A stretch of 48,731 bases of DNA, taken from Candidatus Microgenomates bacterium (GTDB taxonomy: Bacteria > Patescibacteriota > Microgenomatia > UBA1406 > GWC2-37-13). This document shows, in pieces, positions 26,319-36,535 of this stretch. Below the pieces are notes generated by a model. It was given only the letters and a program-made list of their open reading frames with translations. It was not told where the DNA came from and ran no database searches. The number at the start of each line of letters is the position of its first letter. Position 1 is the first letter of the stretch. Location: NCBI GenBank assembly GCA_023245215.1, contig JAHFKS010000004.1, positions 1-48,731 of the forward strand, given 5' to 3'. A program made the translations under genes and the position numbers.

Positions 26319-27314
26319 ATGATTAATCAGCGTTTACGAATTGTCATTTCTTTAACCATCGCTTTTCTCGCGGTTAATATATACGGACGTTTATCATCAT
26401 CACCGTATATCACCAAAAAAACAATAGAATCAACAAAAAAATTTCTTGCCAGCGTCAAAATGCCTTCGATGAACTTGTCAAGCCTTTTCACTTTAAAATT
26501 CAGTCCTAACACTGACAGTTTTAAAAACAACCAAAATGCTTTCTATCTTCCTTCAATTGCTCCTAAACCGACTTTGCCCGCCGTAGTTTTAACGGAGGCG
26601 GACCCCACCGGATTTAACCAAATAGAACCAACAAATGGTATGAATCCGACGTCGCCAATCATAAATATTACAAAGGCAAACCCAACATCAATCCCAAAAC
26701 CGACCAAAGCGCCAAAACCAACACCCACTCCAAAACTGCCTCCAATCAGTAGCGCCCAAAGACCCGGCAATACATTAACAGAAATTTTTCAAGAGGTCAG
26801 CCAAAGAGAATGCATTCCAGCGGCTCTTCTGCATGCTTTCCAAACCGAAGAGTCTGGCGCATGGTGGAGCACCAACGATTCATCATCCAAAGTAAAAATT
26901 TATAATAAATATGGCTGGTGGCTTGACGGTTCGGGAAGTTCGTGCACAGGTATGGGTTATCATACTGCGACTGGCGTTGTCCCGGGAGATGCCGTTGATG
27001 CCGGCAGCGTCTGCCAAAATGCCCTAGGTGGCTATGATCAAGGAATTATGGGAATTATTCAAATTTCTCAGTTTGAAGAAGATGCTGCTAAAAAATATAT
27101 AACAAGTATTATTAAAGGAAAGATTGATAGACGTGTACTTTTTGATAATGCAGTGATCTTTGCAATCATAACAAAAAATCGCCTTGGCACCCCTCCTACC
27201 AGCTGTACGGATTGGCCGGCTGATGCCATAAAAACCGCTGCAGAAAAACATCAAGGTAGTTGCGGAAATAACTACTGTGCTGATGTTTTGAAATACTACA
27301 AACAGTACAAATAA
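26319..27314 (+). CDS. secreted lytic-transglycosylase/lysozyme-like protein
   Basis: Signal/TM; Pro-rich linker KPTKAPKPTPTPKLPP; ECIPAALLHAFQTEESGAWW and GIMGIIQIS (SLT-like E-S and GxMQ-like motifs). Confidence 0.65.
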   Translation: MINQRLRIVISLTIAFLAVNIYGRLSSSPYITKKTIESTKKFLASVKMPSMNLSSLFTLKFSPNTDSFKNNQNAFYLPSIAPKPTLPAVVLTEADPTGFNQIEPTNGMNPTSPIINITKANPTSIPKPTKAPKPTPTPKLPPISSAQRPGNTLTEIFQEVSQRECIPAALLHAFQTEESGAWWSTNDSSSKVKIYNKYGWWLDGSGSSCTGMGYHTATGVVPGDAVDAGSVCQNALGGYDQGIMGIIQISQFEEDAAKKYITSIIKGKIDRRVLFDNAVIFAIITKNRLGTPPTSCTDWPADAIKTAAEKHQGSCGNNYCADVLKYYKQYK

Positions 27315-27315
27315 A

Positions 27316-28335
27316 TTATTTCCAGCAGTTGTCTCCAAAAGAAGCCGCGTCGCAGCTTCCTTTTCCTCCGAATTTTTTGTAGTTCCGGCAGAAAGTGGCG
27401 CAGTAGTAAGTACCGTCGGCAATCCCGCAGCTGCCGTAATATCCGCAGGCGGCTTTGACGATATCGTGGCCGCTCCAGTTGGTGCAGGTTGCAGGTTGAA
27501 TATTCTGTTTTGTTATTAAACCAACAATCATAATAGCATCCAAGATAACTCTCCTGTCAACGTTTTTCACCCCTAATAAACTACCTACTTTTGAACCGAA
27601 TTTGCTCTGCTCCGAGCCATTAGCCTGCATCGGCCCCATGATATAGGAAGTAGCTCCGGTTGACCCGTCCGAATGACAGTTATGTCCGGCATATTTACTG
27701 TCAGGAGGAACGATGCCGCTGCCGTTGTCAAAATCATAACCACCGCAGGCCCGCTTCTCTTCTGTCAAGAACTGACTCGTCCACCAGTTCGCCGAGTTAT
27801 AAAGTGAAAAATATTTCGGCGGGACGACGTCGAAAAAACTGCCGCTTTCGATATAAGCAATTCCTTTTAGGATTTCTTTCGGAACACAGGTTTTTTGCGA
27901 AGCAATTGTAAAAACTTCGTCCGTAGTTTTCCCGGGACGGGCCAAAGCCGGGTCAATCTGAAAAACATCAGGAGGCTTTGTCGGTTTGGGTACTTTAGTG
28001 GGAATCGGCACAGCTGTTAAAGTCGGAGTTTGTGTTATAAATCTGGTTGGATATAGACCGTTTGTAGGCGATGTTGTTACCACGAATTGATTAGAAACAG
28101 TTGGAATTATTTGTGTCGGCTCGACAGTCGGTAAATTGAATGAATTATTATTTCCAAACTGGTCTGTAATTGAATTGTTCGGGCTGAATTGAAGAGTGAA
28201 TAATTTTTTTGCACCAGATATTATTCCTGATAATTTCCCCGGAGTAAGAAATATCGGCGCAATAAAATAAACAAAAAAAAATGAAAAGAATATTGCTAAA
28301 AAAGTTTTATAATTTTTTAAAAAATATTCCTTCAT
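27316..28335 (-). CDS. secreted lytic-transglycosylase/lysozyme-like protein (paralog of 26319-27314)
   Basis: TCVPKEILKGIAYIESGSFF and YIMGPMQANGSEQ; FTLQFSPN N-terminal block matches FTLKFSPN of paralog; ORF-track start 28386 is TTG. Confidence 0.7.
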   Translation of the reverse strand: MKEYFLKNYKTFLAIFFSFFFVYFIAPIFLTPGKLSGIISGAKKLFTLQFSPNNSITDQFGNNNSFNLPTVEPTQIIPTVSNQFVVTTSPTNGLYPTRFITQTPTLTAVPIPTKVPKPTKPPDVFQIDPALARPGKTTDEVFTIASQKTCVPKEILKGIAYIESGSFFDVVPPKYFSLYNSANWWTSQFLTEEKRACGGYDFDNGSGIVPPDSKYAGHNCHSDGSTGATSYIMGPMQANGSEQSKFGSKVGSLLGVKNVDRRVILDAIMIVGLITKQNIQPATCTNWSGHDIVKAACGYYGSCGIADGTYYCATFCRNYKKFGGKGSCDAASFGDNCWK

Positions 28336-28389
28336 ATTATTTAGTATATCAACTTGACAAAGTCTAAACGAGTTTTTATAATTCAAACC

Positions 28390-28611
28390 ATGTCAGTCTC
28401 TACCAAATCATCTAACAAAGTATCACTTTCAGATTTGCCCGATTTGATGACCATCCGCGAAGTCGCCGAACTTTTAAGAATTTCTCCATTGACGATAAAA
28501 CGCTGGGGTAAAAAAGGCAAGTTGCCTGCTATAAGAATAAACTCCCGTGGCGATAGAAGATACCGTAAAGAAGTCGTCCTCCGTCTGCTTGGAGTTGAAG
28601 AAGAAAAATGA
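28390..28611 (+). CDS. MerR/excisionase-type helix-turn-helix DNA-binding protein
   Basis: LMTIREVAELLRISPLTIKRWGKKGKLPAIRINSRGDRRYRKEVV. Confidence 0.88.
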   Translation: MSVSTKSSNKVSLSDLPDLMTIREVAELLRISPLTIKRWGKKGKLPAIRINSRGDRRYRKEVVLRLLGVEEEK

Positions 28612-29013
28612 TTAGTGAGCTCCTGTTTGCGGCTTCATTGGCAATAAAGATTTTAGAGCATTGAAAATTCCTTCGAGCAAACCATTAAATCCATTAACAA
28701 ATGGCGCCAAGAATCCCTGCTGCTGTTTAGGAGGTTTTGGTTCTTGAACTTTTACTTCTGCTTCTTGGGCCTTTACAACGGGCTGATTACTTAACGATTC
28801 AGGCCGTCCTTCTTTCATCCCCTGCATCAAAGCTTGTATCAGGACATCGTCACTTTTAGTTTGTTCTCCTTGAAATTCTTTTAAATTAACAGGGGTTGAT
28901 CCTGATTCATCTCCTGGTATTTTTTGTTTGAACTGAAGAAGATTAGGATCTCTTTCTACAGGGCGGCCTAAATTAGCACTTTGGGGATTATCAACTGGGG
29001 GTTGATCCGTCAT
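28612..29013 (-). CDS. hypothetical protein, disordered with C-terminal hydrophobic helix
   Basis: 133-aa ORF, Pro/Gln rich, C-term FLAPFVNGFNGLLEGIFNALKSLLPM. Confidence 0.5.
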   Translation of the reverse strand: MTDQPPVDNPQSANLGRPVERDPNLLQFKQKIPGDESGSTPVNLKEFQGEQTKSDDVLIQALMQGMKEGRPESLSNQPVVKAQEAEVKVQEPKPPKQQQGFLAPFVNGFNGLLEGIFNALKSLLPMKPQTGAH

Positions 29014-29021
29014 AATTTAAG

Positions 29022-30857
29022 TTATTTTTTTAACATTGAATATAGAGTAAATCCACCGGCGACTATAAGAAGTATCAAGGCAAATTTAGCCCAATCGATT
29101 TTTCCTAACTGAGCCAAAATATCTTCGTGCCAATTAAGGACACCTTTGCCTATAGCTGCATCAATCTGGGCCTGCAAATCAGCCCTTCCAGCAATGGCTT
29201 TAGCTACCATACCTTTGCCCCAATCACTTCTATGGATTGCGACGATTTCACCACGGGATATTCTTCCACCCGACCACAAATGAGTTGTTAATATATCCTG
29301 TGCTAAGGTAGTCGACATTTCTGTACGATTGACAGGGTCTTTAACTAAATTATATATTTCATCGTTAGTCATCCCACCTCTTACCATGACATCAACTAAA
29401 GTCTGCTCGGCTCCGTTTAAGAATATTTTTTCAACGTTTCCATTCGCTAATGTAAATTGATATTCTGTTCCTGCACGCATTAAACTAACTCTATCGGCAT
29501 TAATAATCGCTTTATTTGGTTTGCCATCGGGCGCAACATATTGCTGTTTTTCGTACTCCCAGAATTTCTTTTTTCCTCCATCTGTTTGTTCTTTAGCTCT
29601 TTCTTCTTGTAAAACTTTGACTTTAACTAGTGCTTCTTTTAATTCATTATTTATAAGAGTAATCGTTGCTTCCCTGGTTATACTTTCAAGACTCTGCACC
29701 CACGACTCTTCCGCTAAAACCTTCAGCGCTTTAAGCTTCCTTACTTCTGCTTGTTGTGATTTATATGAGCCGTCAACTTTATTTAGTTCGTCTTCGGCTT
29801 TTTTTTGTTCTTTTTTTAAGGTTTCTAAACTGTCTTCCAATTTAGTTCTTTCGGCTTCCAGGGAATCAACTTTTTTCTTTCTTTCTTCCATTTCTCCTCT
29901 TTTTGTAGATATTTGGCTTTTTTTTGTTTGGATATCTCCTTTTTTTGTAGTAATTTCTGCATTAACGTCGGCTGGACTTCTAGGAGTAGGGGCTCCCGTA
30001 GGTAATCTTGTATTTCCAGTAGCAAATGCCTGTGCTACTCTTAATTCATCGTTGAGGCCGCTTAGTTCACCAGTTAGTTGAGTAACATCTAAATCTAATG
30101 CGTCAATTTCAGATTGTTTAGTTGCTGCCTCAGCTTTCGCATCCAGTATTTCTCTATATACTGTTCCTTCTCTTCCTCCTCCGCGACCTGATATATGTAC
30201 TTGATGCTCTTTTAATCTTTTTTCTTTTTTTGTTATTTCGTCTTTCAAATTATCATTCTGTTCTTCTAGGGTATCTCTTTGTTTTTTTAATTCTTCTTCC
30301 TTCGCTACGGCCGAAGTTACTTTATCCTCTATGGGTTTTGATGGATCGTTTCTGTCTAAAAATAAATCAATAATTCCTTTTTTGAAGTTGGGGTCATTTC
30401 TTAACCTTTCGACAGCCATTTCTTCTGCTAAAGTGTCAATATTTGTACCGGGTGGCAAGGAAGCAAAATGACCAGCCATACCAGGTAAGTTTTTAATTGC
30501 ATTAGCAGCATCAACAACAAGTAAATCTTGCTGTGCACCGGTTAAATCATCATAGTTTTTTTTAGAGAATTCATCATATAATACTTGTCTTTTTTCAGCT
30601 CTGTCTTTTCTTACAGTATCTTCTTGTTTAACTCCGTTTTCGTCAGTGTAACCAATATTCTGATCACGTAATCCAGACAAAATTCCAGGATTTGACTCTC
30701 TATTAGCGGCAATATTTAAACCGGATTCCTGACGCGCATCTTTCATTGCGTTGATTGCCTTACCTACTAAGGCGTCTGAAGGTCTTGCTCCGCCCATAAC
30801 AGGTGCTCTTTCAGCTACAACTCTTTGAGCTACTTCAACAGGTATAGGTTCCGCCAT
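29022..30857 (-). CDS. long coiled-coil protein with C-terminal TM anchor, 611 aa
   Basis: Extended heptad-like region EEELKKQRDTLEEQNDNLKDEITKKEKRLK..; C-term WAKFALILLIVAGGFTLYSMLKK. Confidence 0.65.
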   Translation of the reverse strand: MAEPIPVEVAQRVVAERAPVMGGARPSDALVGKAINAMKDARQESGLNIAANRESNPGILSGLRDQNIGYTDENGVKQEDTVRKDRAEKRQVLYDEFSKKNYDDLTGAQQDLLVVDAANAIKNLPGMAGHFASLPPGTNIDTLAEEMAVERLRNDPNFKKGIIDLFLDRNDPSKPIEDKVTSAVAKEEELKKQRDTLEEQNDNLKDEITKKEKRLKEHQVHISGRGGGREGTVYREILDAKAEAATKQSEIDALDLDVTQLTGELSGLNDELRVAQAFATGNTRLPTGAPTPRSPADVNAEITTKKGDIQTKKSQISTKRGEMEERKKKVDSLEAERTKLEDSLETLKKEQKKAEDELNKVDGSYKSQQAEVRKLKALKVLAEESWVQSLESITREATITLINNELKEALVKVKVLQEERAKEQTDGGKKKFWEYEKQQYVAPDGKPNKAIINADRVSLMRAGTEYQFTLANGNVEKIFLNGAEQTLVDVMVRGGMTNDEIYNLVKDPVNRTEMSTTLAQDILTTHLWSGGRISRGEIVAIHRSDWGKGMVAKAIAGRADLQAQIDAAIGKGVLNWHEDILAQLGKIDWAKFALILLIVAGGFTLYSMLKK

Positions 30858-30858
30858 A

Positions 30859-31167
30859 TTATCTTTGGCTTTTAATAAAGCCTTGTAGTTTACTGATAAC
30901 TTCTTTTTCTTTTTCCTGGTAAAACTTATTGCCGTAAAGATTATAGGAATTTTTGAAAACCGGCCACTTGGTTTTTAACTCGTCCATAAAAACCATAAAC
31001 TGGGAATAGTTTTTTATCGCTTCTATGTGATCTAGAATGTAGTTGGCGGAAGCTTTCATTCCGACAAGATTGAGAGTTTTCGCTTCCAAACCGGAAATTA
31101 TCGCATGCAAAAGATCGGCTTTAACTTTATTTTTTAAATTTACGTCAAAAACTTGTGAATTTGCCAT
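30859..31167 (-). CDS. small alpha-helical hypothetical protein
   Basis: MANSQVFDVNLKNKVKADLLHAIISGLEAKTLNLVGMKASANYILDHIEAIKN; directly upstream of the coiled-coil gene. Confidence 0.55.
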   Translation of the reverse strand: MANSQVFDVNLKNKVKADLLHAIISGLEAKTLNLVGMKASANYILDHIEAIKNYSQFMVFMDELKTKWPVFKNSYNLYGNKFYQEKEKEVISKLQGFIKSQR

Positions 31168-31241
31168 TCTATCTTTCAATATATCAATAATAATAAAGCA
31201 AAATCAAGGGCAATCGCAAGAAAAAATTTTACGGACGTTAT

Positions 31242-32066
31242 TTATGCATTTTTCAAGTCTTCCGAGGCTTGTTTGGGGTCGACCGAGTTGACCATAATAC
31301 CAGTAGACATCTCAAAACCCGCCCTCTCCATGAATCGGGGAATAATCCTCAGATACCATTCACTGTAAGGATAGATATAAAAATTATATCCGAATGGTTT
31401 TTTCGAGTAATGAGGGTTGGCGCCGTGGATTTTTTTCAATTTTTTTATCGCCGGCTGTAAAATACCGGCAAACTTGCTTATTTCTTCATTTTTCAGCTCT
31501 TCAAATTTAATTTGACCTAGAGCCTTAATCCATACTTCATAACTCCACTCTGAATAAGTAGGGCAATACGAAACAAAGCTGTCATTCTGTTCAATTATAT
31601 TTAATGCCGGCTGCAAAGCTATAGTATTTGTAGGAATGTCCTGCGGAACGACGGAAATCTGCGAATGGGGATGGACTAAGGATGCACCGCTGGCCAAACT
31701 CTGGTTGGAAAATATAAATACTTTTCCCTGGCTTTTTAAAAAATTAAAACGGCTGACATAAGTTTTGACGATATTTTCTACATGGCTTAAAGAAAAATCT
31801 TCGATATTTTTTTCGTGGTCAGGCGAATGGACAACAACTTCGTGAACGTCTGTAATGGGAAATAAGTTGGGAACTACTCTGATTTCCCAACCCGGTTTAT
31901 CAGCATCTCCTGGTCCGACGCGGTATACTTCGGGCGGTGTATCGGCTTCATTTCCGTTGCAAAACGGGCAGCGGAACGGTTTGCCATCCATTCCGGTTCT
32001 GACTAGTCGCTTCGGGTTGGAAACCATCCACCTCGTTTTCGAAGAATCAGAAATATAATCTGCCAT
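31242..32066 (-). CDS. galT: galactose-1-phosphate uridylyltransferase-like HIT-superfamily protein
   Basis: CPFCNGNEADTPPEVYRV, SLVHPHSQISVVPQDIP, FIYPYSEWYLRIIPR. Confidence 0.88.
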   Translation of the reverse strand: MADYISDSSKTRWMVSNPKRLVRTGMDGKPFRCPFCNGNEADTPPEVYRVGPGDADKPGWEIRVVPNLFPITDVHEVVVHSPDHEKNIEDFSLSHVENIVKTYVSRFNFLKSQGKVFIFSNQSLASGASLVHPHSQISVVPQDIPTNTIALQPALNIIEQNDSFVSYCPTYSEWSYEVWIKALGQIKFEELKNEEISKFAGILQPAIKKLKKIHGANPHYSKKPFGYNFYIYPYSEWYLRIIPRFMERAGFEMSTGIMVNSVDPKQASEDLKNA

Positions 32067-32086
32067 AAATTCAGTATACTACAACT

Positions 32087-32590
32087 ATGAAACTTGTCAT
32101 CGGTCTTGGCAATCCGGGAAAAAAATACGAAAACAACCGGCATAATGTCGGCCACATGTTTATTGATTATCTAATTAACAATTTGCAAAATGCCAATGAC
32201 AGACTAAAACTCGTTAAAACCGATTGCTTTATGAACCAATCCGGGGCTTTTGTAAAAAGAATTGCCCGCAGTTCTTCATTAGATAATTTGATAGTTATCC
32301 ACGACGATCTCGATATCCCCTTGGGCAAATTCCATATTCAAAAAGGCGTCGGCCCAAAGCTCCATAATGGTCTGGAGTCGATTGAGCAAAACCTAAAAAG
32401 CAAGGATTTTTGGCGGATAAGAATCGGCGTTGATGCAAGGACTCCGGAACGTTGGGTTGATGGAGAAGCTTATGTTCTTCATAATTTTTTGCCGGAGGAA
32501 AAAAAACTCTTGATTGAAACAATTTTTCCGAAAATATCTGACCAATTTAACCAATTTCTCAAAGATCTTTTAGCAACTCGCTCACTCTAA
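32087..32590 (+). CDS. pth: peptidyl-tRNA hydrolase
   Basis: MKLVIGLGNPGKKYENNRHNVGHMFIDYL, TDCFMNQSG, VIHDDLDIPLGKFHIQKG, HNGLESI. Confidence 0.95.
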   Translation: MKLVIGLGNPGKKYENNRHNVGHMFIDYLINNLQNANDRLKLVKTDCFMNQSGAFVKRIARSSSLDNLIVIHDDLDIPLGKFHIQKGVGPKLHNGLESIEQNLKSKDFWRIRIGVDARTPERWVDGEAYVLHNFLPEEKKLLIETIFPKISDQFNQFLKDLLATRSL

Positions 32591-32777
32591 TTTTCAGAAT
32601 TTTGGTAATCCTATGAAGAAATTTTACCGAAGGGTTGGCTTTCCCCTCTTCAACTTCAGCTAAATAACTACGGTCTGTATCTGATAATAATGCCAATTGC
32701 TGCTGGGAAAGTTTTCTTTTGCTGCGCGCCTTAATAAGACTTTCTCCAAGTCTTTTATAATAAAAATTGCCCCTCAT
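32559..32777 (-). CDS. XRE-family helix-turn-helix regulator
   Basis: LGESLIKARSKRKLSQQQLALLSDTDRSYLAEVEEGKANPSVKFLHRITKIL. Confidence 0.9.
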   Translation of the reverse strand: MRGNFYYKRLGESLIKARSKRKLSQQQLALLSDTDRSYLAEVEEGKANPSVKFLHRITKILKIRVSELLKDL

Positions 32778-32954
32778 ATACGAGGTATATTATTGAAATT
32801 ATTTTTGCAAATCAGTCGGTTATAACCTACAGCAAGAGAAAATTAGATTGTTATGAAAGCTTAATTTGTTTGATATACCATGTAGGCGATAACCGGATAA
32901 AATCGGATAATTCACTTTTCCTTGACAATTTAATGATATAATTCTCTTAAACTT

Positions 32955-34184
32955 ATGAAAGTTCTTTACCTTTACATGTTTCCGCTTTGGGGCAATGGAT
33001 CGGGCAACTGGCTAAGAAGGCTTGTCTTCCGCCTCAAAGAACATTATGGCAATGATTTCGAAGCGATGATAGTGGCTCCTGACAGGCGCCCTGTCCCTGG
33101 AGCAAAAATCAGATCTCTCAAACCGCCGATGATGGGTGTCTTTGTCGGAAACCCGGAGCTTCCCAATGAAAGAAAGTACTCAAAAATGTCCAACCAGGAT
33201 CACATTAAAATATATAACTATTACCTTCTCCAAACCGCAAAAGTAATTGAAAAATTTAAGCCGGACTTGATCCATTGCTTCCACACCGCTTTTCTCCCTC
33301 CAGTCGTCAGACAACTTTCAAATCTTTATAGAATCCCCTATCTGATAATGACGCACGGCAGCGACCTTTATTATTTTAAAGAGGATGGCCGCTGGAAATC
33401 ATTGGTCAGGGACGCTTCTTTGCGCGCGAAATTCATCACCGCCAACAGCAACTTCACCCGGGAATGGTATCTGGATATGTTCGGACGCGACCTGGCAAAA
33501 AAAACCAGGACGATCCCGGCCGGCATCGGCTACAAAACCGATTTCAACAAAGACGTTTCCTGGATTGACAAAAAATACCACTTTAAATATGACAAGATGG
33601 TTCTTTTTACAGGAAGGTTGACACAGCACAAAGGCGTTGAATATCTTATTAAAGCAGCCCGGCAGATAAAAGCTGAAATCGTCATCGCCGGCGACGGACC
33701 GGAAAGAAAATATCTGGAAAGCCTCATTTTTAAATACAAACTGTTCAATGTCCATATGGTCGGCTACTTCTCTTCCCGGCTGGAAACCATCAATGACTTC
33801 TATCTAAGAGCCGACGTCTACGTCGCTCCTTCTGTCTGGAACGAACCGTTGGGTCTGGTTATTTTGGAAGCAATGTCACACAAGACGCCGGTCGTTGTTT
33901 CAAGAAAAGGCGGAGTGGCGACGATAGTCAAGGACGGCGTCAACGGATTTCTCATCCGGCCCCGCTCCCCTGCTTTGATCGTAGAAAAAGTCAACATGCT
34001 TTTGAATGACGACAAATTACGCTGGAAGATGGGTGACAAAGCCTATAAAACCGTTATGGAAAAATTCAACTGGGTGAGAATTGCCAGCAAATTCTATCAC
34101 CTCTATCAAAAATCCTTGCAGAAACCAGTGCCGACAAAAAACCACATCATAAAAAAACTTGAAAAAATAGTTGCTAAGAGATAA
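32955..34184 (+). CDS. glycosyltransferase family 4-type
   Basis: MVLFTGRLTQHKGVEYLIKAARQI, GDGPERKYLE, PSVWNEPLGLVILEAMSHKTPVVVSRKGG. Confidence 0.92.
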   Translation: MKVLYLYMFPLWGNGSGNWLRRLVFRLKEHYGNDFEAMIVAPDRRPVPGAKIRSLKPPMMGVFVGNPELPNERKYSKMSNQDHIKIYNYYLLQTAKVIEKFKPDLIHCFHTAFLPPVVRQLSNLYRIPYLIMTHGSDLYYFKEDGRWKSLVRDASLRAKFITANSNFTREWYLDMFGRDLAKKTRTIPAGIGYKTDFNKDVSWIDKKYHFKYDKMVLFTGRLTQHKGVEYLIKAARQIKAEIVIAGDGPERKYLESLIFKYKLFNVHMVGYFSSRLETINDFYLRADVYVAPSVWNEPLGLVILEAMSHKTPVVVSRKGGVATIVKDGVNGFLIRPRSPALIVEKVNMLLNDDKLRWKMGDKAYKTVMEKFNWVRIASKFYHLYQKSLQKPVPTKNHIIKKLEKIVAKR

Positions 34185-34208
34185 TAACTCCGTTATTATA
34201 GTTATAGT

Positions 34209-35309
34209 ATGAAGATCCTAATCGTCTCTCTTTTAAAAAGAAAAGTAACGCCAGAAATGCTCGCAGCCCGTCCGCGGGTTATCTACGAAGTTGCCAACGG
34301 CCTAACAAAAAAAGGCCACCAGGTGACGCTACTCGGCACCGGAGACAGCCAAATCCCAGGAGTGGAAATAATCCCAGTGATTGAAAAAGATTTTATCTCT
34401 ATGCCCGCTGATGAAAATCCTTTTTACGGAGAAACCGCCTACTTGGTCAAGCTGGCTAAAAAAGTTGAGGAAATCGGCAACAATTTTGACATAATCCATA
34501 ATCACACTTATCCGGAATTCATCAATCTCCTTATAAGCAAAAATATTAAAACACCCATAGTCACAACTCTTCATGCGCAATATTTTCCTGAATTTGACGA
34601 TGTATTGAGCCTTTTTCCCGATGCATATTTGGTGGCGATTTCCCAGGCCCAGCAGAGACTATTCAAAAAAGCGAAAATCTACAAGGTTGTTTATAACGGC
34701 GTCGATACCAATATATATTCATTCCAAGAAAAGAAAGACGATTACCTGCTTTGGTTGGGAAGACTCTCTAAAGCAAAAAATCCGGACGGAAGTTTTATGG
34801 ACCCGAAAGGCATCAAATGGGCAATAAAATTGGCCCAGGAAACAGGGTCTAAACTGCTGCTCGGCGGCAATGTCGAGGACATGGATTTTTATAATAAAGA
34901 CATAAAGCCCAATTTAAACGACAAAATCAAATGGCTCGGCCCAGTATCAACGGAGTTGACTCTGACTAAACCGGAAGTCGCTAAATTAATGCAGAACGCT
35001 AAGGCGTTCTTGATGACAATAAATTGGTATGAGCCTTTTGGATTAGTTATGGCTGAAGCGATGAGCTGCGGCACGCCGGTTATCGGGTTTGACCGCGGGT
35101 CGGTCAAAGAATTGATTGTCGAAGGAAAAACCGGTTTTGTAGTCGCTCCGGAAAAAGGAATAGACGGGCTAAAAGAAGCTTTGAAAAAAATTAATTCAAT
35201 AAAACCGCAGGACTGCCGTGACCACGTCGTGAAGAATTTTTCGACACAAACAATGGTCGATAACTACGAAAAAACCTATCAGGAAATTATTAATATGCCT
35301 AAAAAATGA
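34209..35309 (+). CDS. glycosyltransferase family 4-type
   Basis: LLWLGRLSKAKNPDG.., INWYEPFGLVMAEAMSCGTPVIGFDRGSVKELI. Confidence 0.92.
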   Translation: MKILIVSLLKRKVTPEMLAARPRVIYEVANGLTKKGHQVTLLGTGDSQIPGVEIIPVIEKDFISMPADENPFYGETAYLVKLAKKVEEIGNNFDIIHNHTYPEFINLLISKNIKTPIVTTLHAQYFPEFDDVLSLFPDAYLVAISQAQQRLFKKAKIYKVVYNGVDTNIYSFQEKKDDYLLWLGRLSKAKNPDGSFMDPKGIKWAIKLAQETGSKLLLGGNVEDMDFYNKDIKPNLNDKIKWLGPVSTELTLTKPEVAKLMQNAKAFLMTINWYEPFGLVMAEAMSCGTPVIGFDRGSVKELIVEGKTGFVVAPEKGIDGLKEALKKINSIKPQDCRDHVVKNFSTQTMVDNYEKTYQEIINMPKK

Positions 35310-36535
35310 AAAAAATCGCTTTGCTCCACTTCGCCTACCCGCCCAATATCGGAGGCGTTGAAGGCATGGTTAAAGAACACGCCGAGATCCTCACAAATTT
35401 AGGCTATGAGGTTACTATTATCACCGGATCGGGCGAAGAGAAAGACCCAAAGATAAAACTGGTAGTCATCCCGGAGCTACAATCAGTATTGAGTTTTAAC
35501 CCTTTTTTGCAGGAAAAAATCTTGGATAAAGGCATCATCGACGACGAATTCTATAAACTGGCAGCGACAATCGAACAGGGACTGGAAAAAGCCTTGGAAA
35601 AAATCGACGTCGTCGTCGTCCACAACATGATTACCATTGTCAGAAATCTTCCTTTTGTCTTTGCTTTTAAAAATTTCGTCAAAAAATATCCGAAAAAAAA
35701 ATATTTTGGCTGGATCCATGACCATTCATATATCAACGAGTTCCAAATAAAAGACCTGGACAAAATCACCAATTCTAAATTTGAACGGGAGCTTTTGACG
35801 ACGCCTATTAAAAACTTGACGTATATTTTGATTTCCGAAAGCTTTAGAGAGCCTTTTATAAAACTGATGGGGCTTCACGACGGCGAAACAACCGTAATTC
35901 CAAACGGCATTGATATTAGGCATTTTTTGGAAATCGACGACCTTATCTGGGAAATCATCGAGAAATATAATTTGATTAGGCATTTTCCCTTAATCCTCTC
36001 CCCTGTCAATATACTGGAGCGAAAAAACATCGACTACTGTCTGGAAATTATTGCCCATCTCAAAAAAACCTACCCGGACATCGGCTATATCATTACCGGA
36101 AAACCTTCACAGCACCGTTCAACCGAAGAATACTACGACCGCCTGAAAAAAAAGGTGGCCGACCTCGGCATAAAAGACAATGTGATTTTTTTCAATGAAT
36201 TCCTCAACCGCGCCCTGATGAGGACGGAAATCCACGACCTCTACCAAATCTCCGATATGGTTTTTTTCTTGTCCAAAAGCGAAAACTTCGGCCTGCCCCT
36301 TCTCGAGGCAGCTTTGACAAAAACGGCAATTTTAGTCTCTGACCTCAAGGTTTTCCGCGAAGTCGGTGGAGAGTTTATTAAATATATAGATTATAAAACT
36401 GTCAGTCCGGCAGAAGCTTCTGAGATAGTCAAAAACTTTGTCGAGCAAAGTTTAAGAGTTAAATTGCATTACCGGAGCCGCACCCAGTATGATTTAAAAA
36501 CTATTCTTAAAGAAAAATTTATTCCCCTTTTATGA
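35306..36535 (+). CDS. glycosyltransferase family 4-type
   Basis: [62 protein letters not shown] overlap with previous gene. Confidence 0.9.
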   Translation: MKKIALLHFAYPPNIGGVEGMVKEHAEILTNLGYEVTIITGSGEEKDPKIKLVVIPELQSVLSFNPFLQEKILDKGIIDDEFYKLAATIEQGLEKALEKIDVVVVHNMITIVRNLPFVFAFKNFVKKYPKKKYFGWIHDHSYINEFQIKDLDKITNSKFERELLTTPIKNLTYILISESFREPFIKLMGLHDGETTVIPNGIDIRHFLEIDDLIWEIIEKYNLIRHFPLILSPVNILERKNIDYCLEIIAHLKKTYPDIGYIITGKPSQHRSTEEYYDRLKKKVADLGIKDNVIFFNEFLNRALMRTEIHDLYQISDMVFFLSKSENFGLPLLEAALTKTAILVSDLKVFREVGGEFIKYIDYKTVSPAEASEIVKNFVEQSLRVKLHYRSRTQYDLKTILKEKFIPLL

